NCBI RefSeq assembly: GCF_000158475.2
Contig: NZ_KI392031.1
Coordinates: 124,001 to 188,000 of the forward strand
Direction of reading: 5' to 3'
Source of the DNA: Oxalobacter paraformigenes
Lineage (GTDB): Bacteria; Pseudomonadota; Gammaproteobacteria; Burkholderiales; Burkholderiaceae_D
Length of the DNA: 64,000 bases
Each line of letters opens with the position of its first letter. The stretch's first letter is position 1. The notes under the pieces are model-generated. The model made no database searches. It was not told where the DNA came from and was given only the letters and a program-made list of their open reading frames with translations. Positions 12,904-20,452 of this stretch are shown in pieces. A program made the position numbers and the translations under genes.

Positions 12904-13077
12904 ATGGATAAACCGAAAACACCTTATGAACAGGCCAGCCAGGAATTGAATGAATTCCGGGAAAGGCGGGTTGCCGAGCGTCGTTCCAGACCGCGTGGAA
13001 CGCCTGACCGTCGCCGGAGCCAGCCTAATGAAATCCGGCAATCGGACAAGCATTCTCCCCGAAAAGACCTGCATTGA
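12904..13077 (+). CDS. Small Arg-rich hypothetical protein (57 aa)
   Basis: I do not recognise this short open frame. It begins MDKPKTPYEQ and is very hydrophilic, with runs such as RERRVAERRSRPRG and DRRRSQ, and no membrane segment or cysteine. A GGGAAAG ribosome-binding site lies about 5 nt before the ATG. A strong terminator follows 20 bp after the stop, which supports a real transcription unit after glgP. Its charge suggests nucleic-acid or ribosome contact, but that is inference only. Coding status is moderately supported. Confidence 0.5.
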   Translation: MDKPKTPYEQASQELNEFRERRVAERRSRPRGTPDRRRSQPNEIRQSDKHSPRKDLH

Positions 13078-13097
13078 TTTTCTGTGATGTCATAAAA

Positions 13098-13131
13098 AAC
13101 AGGGCGCCGTTTAACACGGCGTTCTGTTTTT
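13098..13131 (+). terminator. Rho-independent terminator after the 57-aa ORF
   Basis: A 13-bp stem with two G-T pairs (left arm 13098-13110, loop TTAAC, right arm 13116-13128) is followed by a T run. It would end the glgP/57-aa-ORF transcript. Confidence 0.8.
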
Positions 13132-13252
13132 GTATCGTTGCCATCGTTTGGCGTTTAAAATGAAAAAGCCGGTTGCCGGGCGATTGGAAAAGGGAATTGG
13201 CGGCATATGGCTTTGTTTTTGTGGATTGCGGAAAAATGTGAAGAGCGTTGCC

Positions 13253-13891
13253 ATGAATAAAACGGAAAAAGATCCCGGCAAACCTGCCAGGGTCTGGAAC
13301 GAATTGTATGACAAGCCCGAATATGTTTTCGGTACGGCGCCGAACGATTATCTGGTGTCGAAACGGGATTATCTGAAGAGAGGCCAGAAAGTCCTGCTGG
13401 TTGCCGATGGAGAAGGCAGAAACAGCGTCTGGTGCGCGCAGCAGGGAATGGACGTCGATGCCTTCGATCTTTCTGTAAAGGCTGTTGAGAAAGCGGAAAA
13501 GCTGGCGGATGAAAAAGGCGTTACGGTTCATTATTTTGTCAGTGGCATAGACGACTGGAACTGGAAGACTGGCCAGTACGATGCCGTGATCGTCATTTTC
13601 GCGCAGTTTGCCACGCCCGCCATGAGGGCCCGTCTGTTTGCCAATTGCATTCGTACCCTGAAACCCGGCGGTATCCTGATTCTGCAGGGATATACGCCAA
13701 AGCAGCTGGAATTCAAAACCGGTGGCCCGCCTCATGTGGAGCATCTTTATACTGAAGACATGCTTCGCGATTATTTTGGCACGATGGATATTCTTGAGCT
13801 GGAAAGCTATGAAGCCTTTATCAGCGAAGGAGCCCGTCATACTGGCATGTCTGCGCTGACAGGTATGGTTGCGCGTAAAACAGATAAATAA
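13253..13891 (+). CDS. SAM-dependent class I methyltransferase
   Basis: This 212-residue protein starts at the ATG at 13253 (MNKTEKDPGKPARVWNELYD). An upstream in-frame start at 13130 would run back into the terminator and was rejected. It belongs to the small tellurite-resistance-type (TehB-like) methyltransferase group. The N-terminal W.ELY...YVFGTAPNDYL pattern is followed by the SAM-binding motif VLLVADGEGRNSVWCAQQG, the acidic VDAFDLS and AVIVIFAQF, and LKPGGILILQGYTPKQL. The substrate cannot be told from sequence. It is a single-gene unit downstream of the glycogen cluster with no obvious functional tie to it. Confidence 0.85.
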   Translation: MNKTEKDPGKPARVWNELYDKPEYVFGTAPNDYLVSKRDYLKRGQKVLLVADGEGRNSVWCAQQGMDVDAFDLSVKAVEKAEKLADEKGVTVHYFVSGIDDWNWKTGQYDAVIVIFAQFATPAMRARLFANCIRTLKPGGILILQGYTPKQLEFKTGGPPHVEHLYTEDMLRDYFGTMDILELESYEAFISEGARHTGMSALTGMVARKTDK

Positions 13892-13960
13892 ACGCCGGTT
13901 CCTGAAAATTAGTTGTTATACTAAGCGCTTCGATTGAAATGGATAACAGGTTGTGTATTT

Positions 13961-14449
13961 ATGGCAATTGTGAAGTGCAAGGTTTGCGGCGAAGAGATTG
14001 AGGAAACCATTCTGAAGTGTCCCCGTTGTGATTCGCTGGGGCCAAAAAGAGGGAAAAGAATCCGGCTTATCCTGCTCTGCGTGATGGTGGTGATCGTTGC
14101 CCTGTTCGGGCTCGGCTATTATCTGCAAATGGGTGAAGTTGAAAAACCTTATGAAGAGGTTCTGCAGGAAAGACTGGATGAGAAGCTTTCGCAAAGGGGA
14201 CTGACAGCAGCGCTTTTGTTGCGAAGCCGTCTGGATAATCCGGAATCCATGAAACTGGAATCGGCCATTTCGAATCAGGATGGATCGGTACTGTGTTTTG
14301 AATTTTCCGAAACCGATGCGGCCGGGAAGAAAAAGAAATCGAAAGCGGCTTTTGTCGATGGCGAACTGGATCGTACTGACGCAGGCTGGAAACTTTTCTG
14401 TACCGCAAAAATCATGCGACCGATCAGGGTAAAAAGCCCGACACTCTGA
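13961..14449 (+). CDS. Zinc-ribbon membrane-anchored hypothetical protein
   Basis: This 162-residue protein of unknown function starts at the ATG at 13961 (MAIVKCKVCGEEI). It has an N-terminal zinc-ribbon pair of CxxC motifs (CKVC and CPRC, residues about 5-26). A basic patch KRGKRIR and one transmembrane helix (LILLCVMVVIVALFGLGYYL, about 35-55) follow. The remaining ~100 residues are a soluble domain rich in charged residues. The topology suggests a cytoplasmic zinc ribbon and a periplasmic domain. No strong ribosome-binding site is seen. A terminator follows directly. Confidence 0.7.
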   Translation: MAIVKCKVCGEEIEETILKCPRCDSLGPKRGKRIRLILLCVMVVIVALFGLGYYLQMGEVEKPYEEVLQERLDEKLSQRGLTAALLLRSRLDNPESMKLESAISNQDGSVLCFEFSETDAAGKKKKSKAAFVDGELDRTDAGWKLFCTAKIMRPIRVKSPTL

Positions 14450-14470
14450 TTCTTAGGCAAGCCGGATTGG

Positions 14471-14511
14471 CGCACTTGAACGGCAGAACCGGTTTAAGTG
14501 CGTTTTGTTTT
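14471..14511 (+). terminator. Rho-independent terminator
   Basis: Arms CGCACTTGAAC (14471-14481) and GTTTAAGTGCG (14492-14502) pair with one G-T, and TTTTGTTTT follows. It ends the zinc-ribbon gene. Confidence 0.75.
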
Positions 14512-14529
14512 GAACGGCAGCCGGGTTAA

Positions 14530-15027
14530 TGTGGCGGGCAGGAACAACGCCAGTGGGCAGCCACACCCATCGCAGCTCCCGCAGGAAGACTTTGGCGCTC
14601 TGCGACGAACGCAGGCGTTGAGGGGTGACGGGTGCCGTCTATGGGCCTTGTGAGGAAAGAATATCTTTCAGGTGAAAAAGCTGCCAAAGTGTTATGCCAG
14701 GCCCGCTATTGGTCAGGCTGTCCGGCAAAATGTGGGAAAGTACGGCAGTCCCCATAAAAAGAAAGGCGTTTAACGCGTTCGTTTACAGAGAACGGTGAAA
14801 CGCCTGCCGGGTAACGCGCATCGCAAGACGCACAGCAGGGAATGGATCAATTTGCGGTGACCGGGGATCGAGGCGTACGCAATGCCGGCCCAGAAAAAAA
14901 TACCATCCACATCGGGCAGGACGGAAGCGGCAATGTCTGCCGCCATCAGTCGGGATGAAACGGGTTTTTTGAACAGTCCAAAACCGGGGGCAACCGGAAT
15001 GGCGATATGGGAAAATCCGGCCGGCAT
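14530..15027 (-). pseudogene. Frameshifted YdjM/DUF457-type membrane metal-dependent hydrolase
   Basis: Reading the minus strand from 15027, an ATG opens MPAGFSHIAIPVAPGFG, followed by ASVLPDVDG, a hydrophobic stretch and GHRKLIHSLL. These match the start of DUF457 membrane hydrolases (typically SHAxxPxxxG, LPDxD, HRGxTHSLL). The frame then fails, but later blocks of the same family appear in order in other frames. They are SHILPDSLTNSGPGITLW (around 14690-14750), FSPERYSFLTRPIDGT (around 14640-14695) and AKVFLRELRWVWLP (around 14555-14597). At least three frameshifts and several stops separate them. An intact gene would be about 170-190 aa. The identification comes from recognised motifs and no alignment was run. 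Confidence 0.75.
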
Positions 15028-15045
15028 TTCGGTAAACAGACTTTT

Positions 15046-15564
15046 TTACGGTTTTGTCGCCGGAAGCGGTTTGTCCTCAGGCAGAGCTTTTAGGGTTTCA
15101 TTTAATGCCGTATTCATGCGGCTCAGGATGAAAACCATTTTCATGCGCAGCAGGTCGGACATTTTATCCATGATTTCGGGCGTTTTCCGGATGAACATTT
15201 GTCCTGCCGGGGACTCATAAAAAGCGATCAGGCTCTGGAGTTCTTCTTCCGTGAACGTTTCGCGGTAGATGCGGATATAGTCCGGTACCATTTTTTCCCA
15301 GCTGAATTCTTCCTTGACGATATTCTTGTATTTGTCCAGAAAAGCTTCGATGACTTTCTTTTTTTCCGCCGACATGTTGTCGAGTTGCAAAACCGGCTTC
15401 AGGGTTGTTTCGATGAGCTCGTCGGAATCGGAAACAGCCGATTCACTCAGCTTTTGCGCATCGGTCAGGATCAGCAATTTCTCAATAGTGGCGTCCTGCG
15501 CAGGAGACGCGAAGGCCGGCAGGGAAAAGAGCGTGGCAAAAAGGATGAAAAGCAGGCGTTTCAT
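15046..15564 (-). CDS. Exported DUF2059 domain protein
   Basis: This 172-residue protein has a clear signal peptide (MKRLLFILFATLFSLPAFA, likely cut before SPAQDA). The all-helical remainder resembles DUF2059 proteins, with EKLLILTDAQKL near the start and the conserved ETFTEEELQSLIAFYESPAGQMF block at about 100-122. The family function is unknown. It is probably periplasmic. It lies between the decayed DUF457 gene and a divergent hydrolase gene, and its C-terminal end is only 18 bp from the pseudogene start, so the two may once have been co-transcribed. Confidence 0.8.
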   Translation of the reverse strand: MKRLLFILFATLFSLPAFASPAQDATIEKLLILTDAQKLSESAVSDSDELIETTLKPVLQLDNMSAEKKKVIEAFLDKYKNIVKEEFSWEKMVPDYIRIYRETFTEEELQSLIAFYESPAGQMFIRKTPEIMDKMSDLLRMKMVFILSRMNTALNETLKALPEDKPLPATKP

Positions 15565-15886
15565 GGTTTTCTTTCGATAATTAACAGGCCGTCAGGGAAC
15601 AGGCAAGCGAAGTCCGGTTTTTATGCATTTGGCCGAACCGGTCATTCCCCGAAGAGGACGGCGGTGGAATTCATTACTGCAGAAAATCCGGGGCAAACGG
15701 GTTTCCCGGCAGAACCTCATGATTCCCCAAAAACGGGATGGATGCAATCCCCAATCCGTAAGACATTGTAACAGGCCGGCTGGAACGGTTTTCTTTTCTA
15801 TCCTTTTAACTGTTCTTTTGATTCCGCTAAATGACAGAATCCGGTTTTTCTTCAGGATGTCATAAACGGTGCCCGGCAAATTCCGC
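15565..15886. other. Intergenic region between divergent genes
   Basis: No gene is supported here. The stretch must hold the promoter for the minus-strand DUF2059 gene. The only clear element is the forward promoter at its right edge, listed separately. Confidence 0.5.
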
Positions 15887-15915
15887 TTGCCGATTCGCCA
15901 ATTCGTAAGTATAGA
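15887..15915 (+). promoter_or_regulatory. Sigma-70-type promoter for the choloylglycine-hydrolase-family gene
   Basis: TTGCCG (15887-15892) and TATAGA (15910-15915) are separated by 17 bp. Transcription would begin about 25 bp before the ATG at 15949. Confidence 0.5.
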
Positions 15916-15948
15916 CGTGTGACTCAAACAGGGATAAAGGATCAGACC

Positions 15949-17046
15949 ATGAAACAGGGAAAGCGTATGCTGTGCGTTTCGGCATGGGTCGCCGCGATGG
16001 CGGCCTTCGTTCTTCCGACAAATGATGCCCTTGCATGTACCCGGGTACTGTATGTCGGTGATCAGAACATGGTGGCAACCGGCCGCAACATGGACTGGAA
16101 TGAAGATATGATGTCCAATTTGTGGATTTTTCCGCGGGGAATGCGCCGGAACGGGCTGGCGGGGCCGAACTCGCTTGACTGGGAGTCGCGTTATGGCAGC
16201 GTGATTGTTTCAGGTTACGAAGCGGGCAGTACCGATGGAATGAATGAAAAAGGGTTTGTCGCCAATTTGCTCTTTCTGGCCGAATCGGATTATGGCAAAC
16301 CGCAAAAAGGCGAGGAAGTGTTGTCGTTGAGCCTGTGGCTCCAGTATTTTCTGGATAATTATGCTTCTGTGGATGAAGCGGTTCGCGCACAGCGACAAAA
16401 TCCTCTGCGTCTGGTTCCCTCAAAGCCGATTCCGGGTGGAAAAGAATCGAAGGTGCATCTGTCCATTTCGGATGCGAGTGGCGATTCGGCTATTTTCGAA
16501 TATATCAATGGCGAACTGGTCATTTATCATAGCCGGGATTACAAGGTCATGACCAATTCGCCGGTTTACAGCGAACAGCTGGCGATCAATGCCTATTGGG
16601 AAGACGTTGGCGGGACGGCATTTTTGCCGGGCACCAACCGTTCCGCAGACAGGTTTGCCCGGGCTGCTTTCTTTCTGAATGCGGTTCCCAGAAAGCTGGC
16701 TCCCAATTATATCCGCGGTGTGCCGGGACAAAAATACGATTATCAGGCCGTTGCCGAAGTCATGAGCATCAATCGGGCCGTCAGCATTCCGCTGGGTATT
16801 ACCACGCCCGGCAAGCCCAACATCGCTTCCACGATCTGGCGGACGGTTTCCGATCAGAAGAACCGGGTTTATTACTTCGATTCGGCAACACGCCCCAATA
16901 CGTTCTGGGTCGCCTTCGACAAGCTCGATTTCAGCAAAAACACCCCTGTGAAAAAACTGACGGTACAAAATGGCGAAGTCTATTCGGGCGAAGTGTCGGG
17001 CTATTTCAAGGCGTCGAAACCGCTTGAATTCATGAAAGCCCAATGA
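15949..17046 (+). CDS. Exported choloylglycine hydrolase / penicillin acylase family protein (Ntn hydrolase)
   Basis: This 365-residue linear amide C-N hydrolase starts at the ATG at 15949, which has an AAAGGAT ribosome-binding site; the GTG at 15919 is less likely. The signal peptide ends ...NDALA and is followed directly by Cys30 in ACTRVLY. Cleavage would expose the N-terminal nucleophile cysteine, as in Gram-negative periplasmic members. Further family residues are the Arg and Asp of GRNMDW, the Asn of MTNSPVYSEQ and the Arg of NRSADRFARA. Substrates in the family include conjugated bile salts, penicillin V and acyl-homoserine lactones, and sequence alone does not choose between them. It is a single gene with its own promoter. 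Confidence 0.88.
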   Translation: MKQGKRMLCVSAWVAAMAAFVLPTNDALACTRVLYVGDQNMVATGRNMDWNEDMMSNLWIFPRGMRRNGLAGPNSLDWESRYGSVIVSGYEAGSTDGMNEKGFVANLLFLAESDYGKPQKGEEVLSLSLWLQYFLDNYASVDEAVRAQRQNPLRLVPSKPIPGGKESKVHLSISDASGDSAIFEYINGELVIYHSRDYKVMTNSPVYSEQLAINAYWEDVGGTAFLPGTNRSADRFARAAFFLNAVPRKLAPNYIRGVPGQKYDYQAVAEVMSINRAVSIPLGITTPGKPNIASTIWRTVSDQKNRVYYFDSATRPNTFWVAFDKLDFSKNTPVKKLTVQNGEVYSGEVSGYFKASKPLEFMKAQ

Positions 17047-17155
17047 GTTGCCTGACGACGAGTCCGGTGTTGTCCGAAGTGGGAAAAGAAGAAAGATTCA
17101 GCCCATTCTTTCTAGAAAATGAATGGAAGGCATGTCAAATTGCAGGAGACGCTGT

Positions 17156-17161
17156 TATAAT
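17156..17161 (+). promoter_or_regulatory. -10 element of tRNA-Pro
   Basis: A perfect TATAAT ends 12 bp before the mature tRNA. The -35 region at the proper distance is weak. Confidence 0.5.
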
Positions 17162-17172
17162 GCCAAGTCTCG

Positions 17173-17250
<78 letters not shown>

Positions 17251-17262
17251 AAGAATTCAGGG

Positions 17263-17291
17263 CGGTTAGTGTAAATCACTAGCCGTTTTTT
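17263..17291 (+). terminator. Terminator of tRNA-Pro
   Basis: Arms CGGTTAGTG (17263-17271) and CACTAGCCG (17277-17285) with loop TAAAT, followed by six T residues. Confidence 0.8.
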
Positions 17292-17861
17292 CTTTTTTAA
17301 ATCAAACCTGATCACCTCCTCTCCCGCATTTAAGACACTCTTCCCTTTGATCGGGTGCTTCTGGAGCATAAATCTGTTATTGTGCCTTTGAGGGACAATG
17401 TGAGTATTTCAAGACCGAGAGAACATCATTTGGCGGTATGTTGAGATAGCGCCGGGTGCCAAGCCACAAATCGTATCTGTTACGGGTATTGTGCCAAAGC
17501 ATTACGTTACTGAATCAGCATGGTTTTCCCAATTCTTTACTGCACGTAAGGGGAAAATTGCACTGTTTTTTGAAAACTTTCCGCATTCCTTTGTCGGGAA
17601 AGACCGTGACAGTCAAAGGTTAGCCAGTTCAGAATAAATGGCTTAAACGGCTGTTCTGTTTTTGACTGGGCAGTTTTTATGTTCATGACAGGGAATTCGT
17701 GGATTCCCGTGTTTTCTGTCGTGGCGATATCCGCGCTCCATAAAGTGTTTTCCGCACGAGAAAGCAAGGTGTGAAAACCGGGCCTTCTTTTTACTTTCTG
17801 TTCAAGACCCGGTTTTTTCGGTGCCATCGGATAAGCGGTCGCTCCGATTATCGGGAGATTC
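17292..17861. other. Gene-free stretch of about 570 bp
   Basis: No supported coding region or RNA gene is visible. The right part contains a hairpin with arms AAAACCGGG (17774-17782) and CCCGGTTTT (17808-17816) flanked by T/A runs. It could terminate the minus-strand ferritin-like gene. Confidence 0.5.
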
Positions 17862-19133
17862 TCACGCTGTTCTGCCCAGACTGGTGTTGTCTTTCGTCCG
17901 GTCGCGCAATTCCCTGACAGGATTGGGCTTGTCTTCGGAACGGTAATCCTCTCCGTTTTCTTTCTGGAATTCCTCGATGACGGTATGGCTGGCGACTTGT
18001 CTGAGATCGTGGTTGACCAGCTCCTGATAAGTGTAAAACTCGTAATTTTCAGGGATATCCCTGATATCCGTAAAGTTTTCTTTCTCTGCCGTCAAGGTCA
18101 CCTGATTCTTCAGAATATCGCGTATGTACTCTTTCATGGGAGTGAAATGCAGAAGGTCCGGGAAGGTGCCGTCCGGAATGACTTCCTGCCATTCCTTGCC
18201 TTCGTATTTTTTCAGCAATTCTGCCGCATGGTGCAAGTGGGCGACTTCCTGCTCGAAATGCAGCTCCCACATTTTCTTGGTCCAGGAATCGACTTCGCTC
18301 GTGTAGAAAGACCAGTAAAGATAACATTCCTGATATTCCCTTAACAGCATGTTTTCCAGCCAGCTGCAAGTCGGATCGAGAAGCGCGCCATAGTGGGTAA
18401 CGTGTTGTTCCTCAACCATGGCGATTTCCTGGAAAAGCCGGCGTCCATGTTCTTCTTGATAAGTGTTGCCAAGATTCATGTAGAAATTCATGGTTTGCTG
18501 TTCGCCGGCGGTCAGGATGAGGGCGCCGAGTTTTGTCTGGATGTGGGCCTTGCTGAAATCGCCGGGTTTTCTGACTGAGTCGAAAGGATGACGGTGATGG
18601 GCGATGGTCGGTCTGCCGGGGGTGATTTCGACAAAATCCTGAACGAGTTTGTGCGCCGGGATATCCAGGTCCATTTTCAGAAGATTGGAATAACGGTAGA
18701 GATGGTCGAAATCTTCCAGCAGCGCGAAATCCATGCATTGTTTGACGTAGGGATCCGGTTCGTGGGCAGCCAGCCAGGCCGTCAGATCGACGGCCAGATG
18801 TTCGTAGCCGATGGTCATTTCAAGTTGCGTCTCATCTCCCGGACTCATCCAGTTGATCTGTTTTTGCTGCTGCTGTTCGACTCGCCTGATCAGAGCAAGA
18901 TCGCGCCGGAGGTCGTTGTCCTGGCAATTGCGATGGAAGTTGTGACCGAAAAGAGCCGCTTCCACTTCGATGCCGTTCATCAGAATGATGCGTGTCTTGG
19001 TGTAAGGATCGACATGCATTTTGTCATAGGCTTTGGGATAAAGCCGTTTCCAGTCCAGAATCTGTTTTTCGATGTCAGGCAGTGCCGATTTGTGTTCGAA
19101 CGGATTCATGCTTGCTGCACTGTTTTTCGTCAT
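17862..19133 (-). CDS. Ferritin-like (diiron-type) hypothetical protein
   Basis: This 423-residue protein starts at the ATG at 19133, preceded by AAAGGAGAG. An upstream in-frame start at 19205 has no such site. Several ferritin-like helices carry Glu/His pairs: GYEHLAVD, LLEDFDHLYR, GEQQTMNFYMNLG, EEHGRRLFQEIAMVEEQHVTHYG and FEQEVAHLHHAAEL. This suggests two diiron-type four-helix units, but the family is not one with a function I know. It has no signal peptide and is cytoplasmic. The DsrE gene upstream lies on the same strand, so a shared transcript is possible. A role in metal or redox stress is inference. Confidence 0.7.
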   Translation of the reverse strand: MTKNSAASMNPFEHKSALPDIEKQILDWKRLYPKAYDKMHVDPYTKTRIILMNGIEVEAALFGHNFHRNCQDNDLRRDLALIRRVEQQQQKQINWMSPGDETQLEMTIGYEHLAVDLTAWLAAHEPDPYVKQCMDFALLEDFDHLYRYSNLLKMDLDIPAHKLVQDFVEITPGRPTIAHHRHPFDSVRKPGDFSKAHIQTKLGALILTAGEQQTMNFYMNLGNTYQEEHGRRLFQEIAMVEEQHVTHYGALLDPTCSWLENMLLREYQECYLYWSFYTSEVDSWTKKMWELHFEQEVAHLHHAAELLKKYEGKEWQEVIPDGTFPDLLHFTPMKEYIRDILKNQVTLTAEKENFTDIRDIPENYEFYTYQELVNHDLRQVASHTVIEEFQKENGEDYRSEDKPNPVRELRDRTKDNTSLGRTA

Positions 19134-19461
19134 TTTCTCTCCTTTGAGGTCGCCAGTGGCAACGAGTATGAGTGTTGTGACGGATTCCGTGTTATCCGGT
19201 ATCAAGGATAAGTCTGTTTCAGATTAGGAGAAGGCAAGGGGGCGAGAAAATACAAGCGGGACTGAAAAGGGAGTGGCGAAACGGTCCTTGCCACTCCAGT
19301 GTCAGCCAACCGGAAAGGGAGGCACCGGAAGTTGCCGTTCATCAGGGCCTGTTAAATATTCCCGGGGATAAAACCCGGGAGGAGTCAGAGGGTTTATCCG
19401 GTTAATGTCAGAAGACAGGTTTCCCTCTCGCGGGAACAATGGCGTGTTTATTGGCAAAGGA
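19134..19461. other. Intergenic region between DsrE and ferritin-like genes
   Basis: There is no gene here. Two hairpins are visible: GAGTGGC/GCCACTC (about 19271-19296), and TCCCGGG (19360-19366) with CCCGGGA (19374-19380), whose arms are each self-complementary. Either could stabilise or end the DsrE transcript. No long T run is present. Confidence 0.4.
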
Positions 19462-19857
19462 TCAGGGTTTTACGTAAGCCATGCCTTCATCCTGAAGCTG
19501 GACCAGCGCAACAACGCCACTTCTGACGAATTCGATATTGGGCCACATTTCGTTCTCGTTCACCTTGTATATCTGCATGGCATGGCGGCAGGCCTGGATA
19601 CTGATGCCTTTTTCAAGAAGATTTTCCGCCTTGCGCGCCTGATCGGAATCGCGTTCTGTCAACAGCCTGACCGCCGGGCCGGTGACGACGATGACGACCC
19701 GCAGGGTAACGCCAGGAAGCGCCTCGATAAAATGGTGGGCGTTGCCCAGTGCCATGTCCAGGGGGCCGGCATCTTCGCTATCTACATGCAAAAGCAGGTT
19801 ATAGTCGTATTCCTTGTCGATACTGGCGTCGTGTTCTTTATTGATCAAATCATCCAT
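19462..19857 (-). CDS. DsrE family protein
   Basis: This 131-residue protein resembles DsrE/TusD-like sulfur-relay and related proteins. It has YNLLLHVDSED, the helix around NAHHFIEALPGVTLRVVIVVTGPAV, and GISIQACRHAM with the family-typical cysteine. The C-terminal block FVRSGVVALVQLQDEGMAYVKP is characteristic of the group. A GAGGAG ribosome-binding site precedes the ATG. It is cytoplasmic. Whether it moves persulfide sulfur cannot be said. It lies between the hpf terminator and the ferritin-like gene on the same strand. Confidence 0.85.
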   Translation of the reverse strand: MDDLINKEHDASIDKEYDYNLLLHVDSEDAGPLDMALGNAHHFIEALPGVTLRVVIVVTGPAVRLLTERDSDQARKAENLLEKGISIQACRHAMQIYKVNENEMWPNIEFVRSGVVALVQLQDEGMAYVKP

Positions 19858-20003
19858 TTCGTGCTCCTCGGAAAGGGTTGCAAAGGGGATTTCCGCTTAT
19901 TACAGCATGTCTTGGAAAAACAGGGTTTAAAAAACCGCAAGGAGAAGCATGAGTGGAGAACCGGAGAGAAAGCATCCGGCCGAAAACCATTGGCCGGGCA
20001 ATA

Positions 20004-20028
20004 AAAAAGGCGCGGGAAGCGCCTTTTT
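20004..20028 (-). terminator. Bidirectional terminator after hpf
   Basis: Arms AAAAAGGCGC (20004-20013) and GCGCCTTTTT (20019-20028) around GGGAA. It ends the kdsD-to-hpf transcript on the minus strand. Confidence 0.85.
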
Positions 20029-20046
20029 GACAAGCATTTGTTTTTT

Positions 20047-20394
20047 TCAGGATGCGGAATCGTTCAAGGGCATGTTCTTGACGGAGTCGCGGGAATGTTC
20101 CTTGGATTTGGTTTTCGCCTTGACCAGTTGCCGGTCAAGCTTGTCCATCAGCAGATCGATTGCTGCGTATAAATCCTGGGCGGCACTTTCCGCATGCAAG
20201 GTTTTCCCCGAAAGATTCAGTTTGATTTCGGCGCGTTGGCTTTTTTCCTTGTCGGAAACATTGTCAACGGCCAGTAAAACTGAAATATCGATGACGCCAT
20301 CAAAATTCCGTTTCATTCGGTCAAGTTTGCTTTCGACGTGGCTGCGGATTGCAGGCGTAATTTCGAGATGATGTCCACTGATAGTAAGGTTCAT
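20047..20394 (-). CDS. hpf: Ribosome hibernation promoting factor HPF (sigma-54 modulation protein)
   Basis: This 115-residue protein starts MNLTISGHHLEITPAIRSHV at the ATG at 20394, which has an AAGGAG ribosome-binding site; the longer frame to 20430 was rejected. The short HPF/YfiA fold is clear from VESKLDRMKRNF, AEIKLNLSGKTLHAES and DLYAAIDLLMDKLDRQL. It binds 30S/70S ribosomes in stationary phase. It directly follows rpoN, as in most proteobacteria. The ptsN and hprK genes that commonly follow in betaproteobacteria are absent, and a terminator comes next. Confidence 0.95.
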   Translation of the reverse strand: MNLTISGHHLEITPAIRSHVESKLDRMKRNFDGVIDISVLLAVDNVSDKEKSQRAEIKLNLSGKTLHAESAAQDLYAAIDLLMDKLDRQLVKAKTKSKEHSRDSVKNMPLNDSAS

Positions 20395-20452
20395 ACATTT
20401 CTCCTTGATGATGTCACCTAAACATGTCAAGTGCTTGAAACACTTGACGGCA

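Noticed and set aside
14520-14720. Possible structured RNA or riboswitch downstream of the zinc-ribbon gene
   Set aside because: No riboswitch core could be matched, and the sequence is explained by the decayed DUF457 gene on the minus strand.
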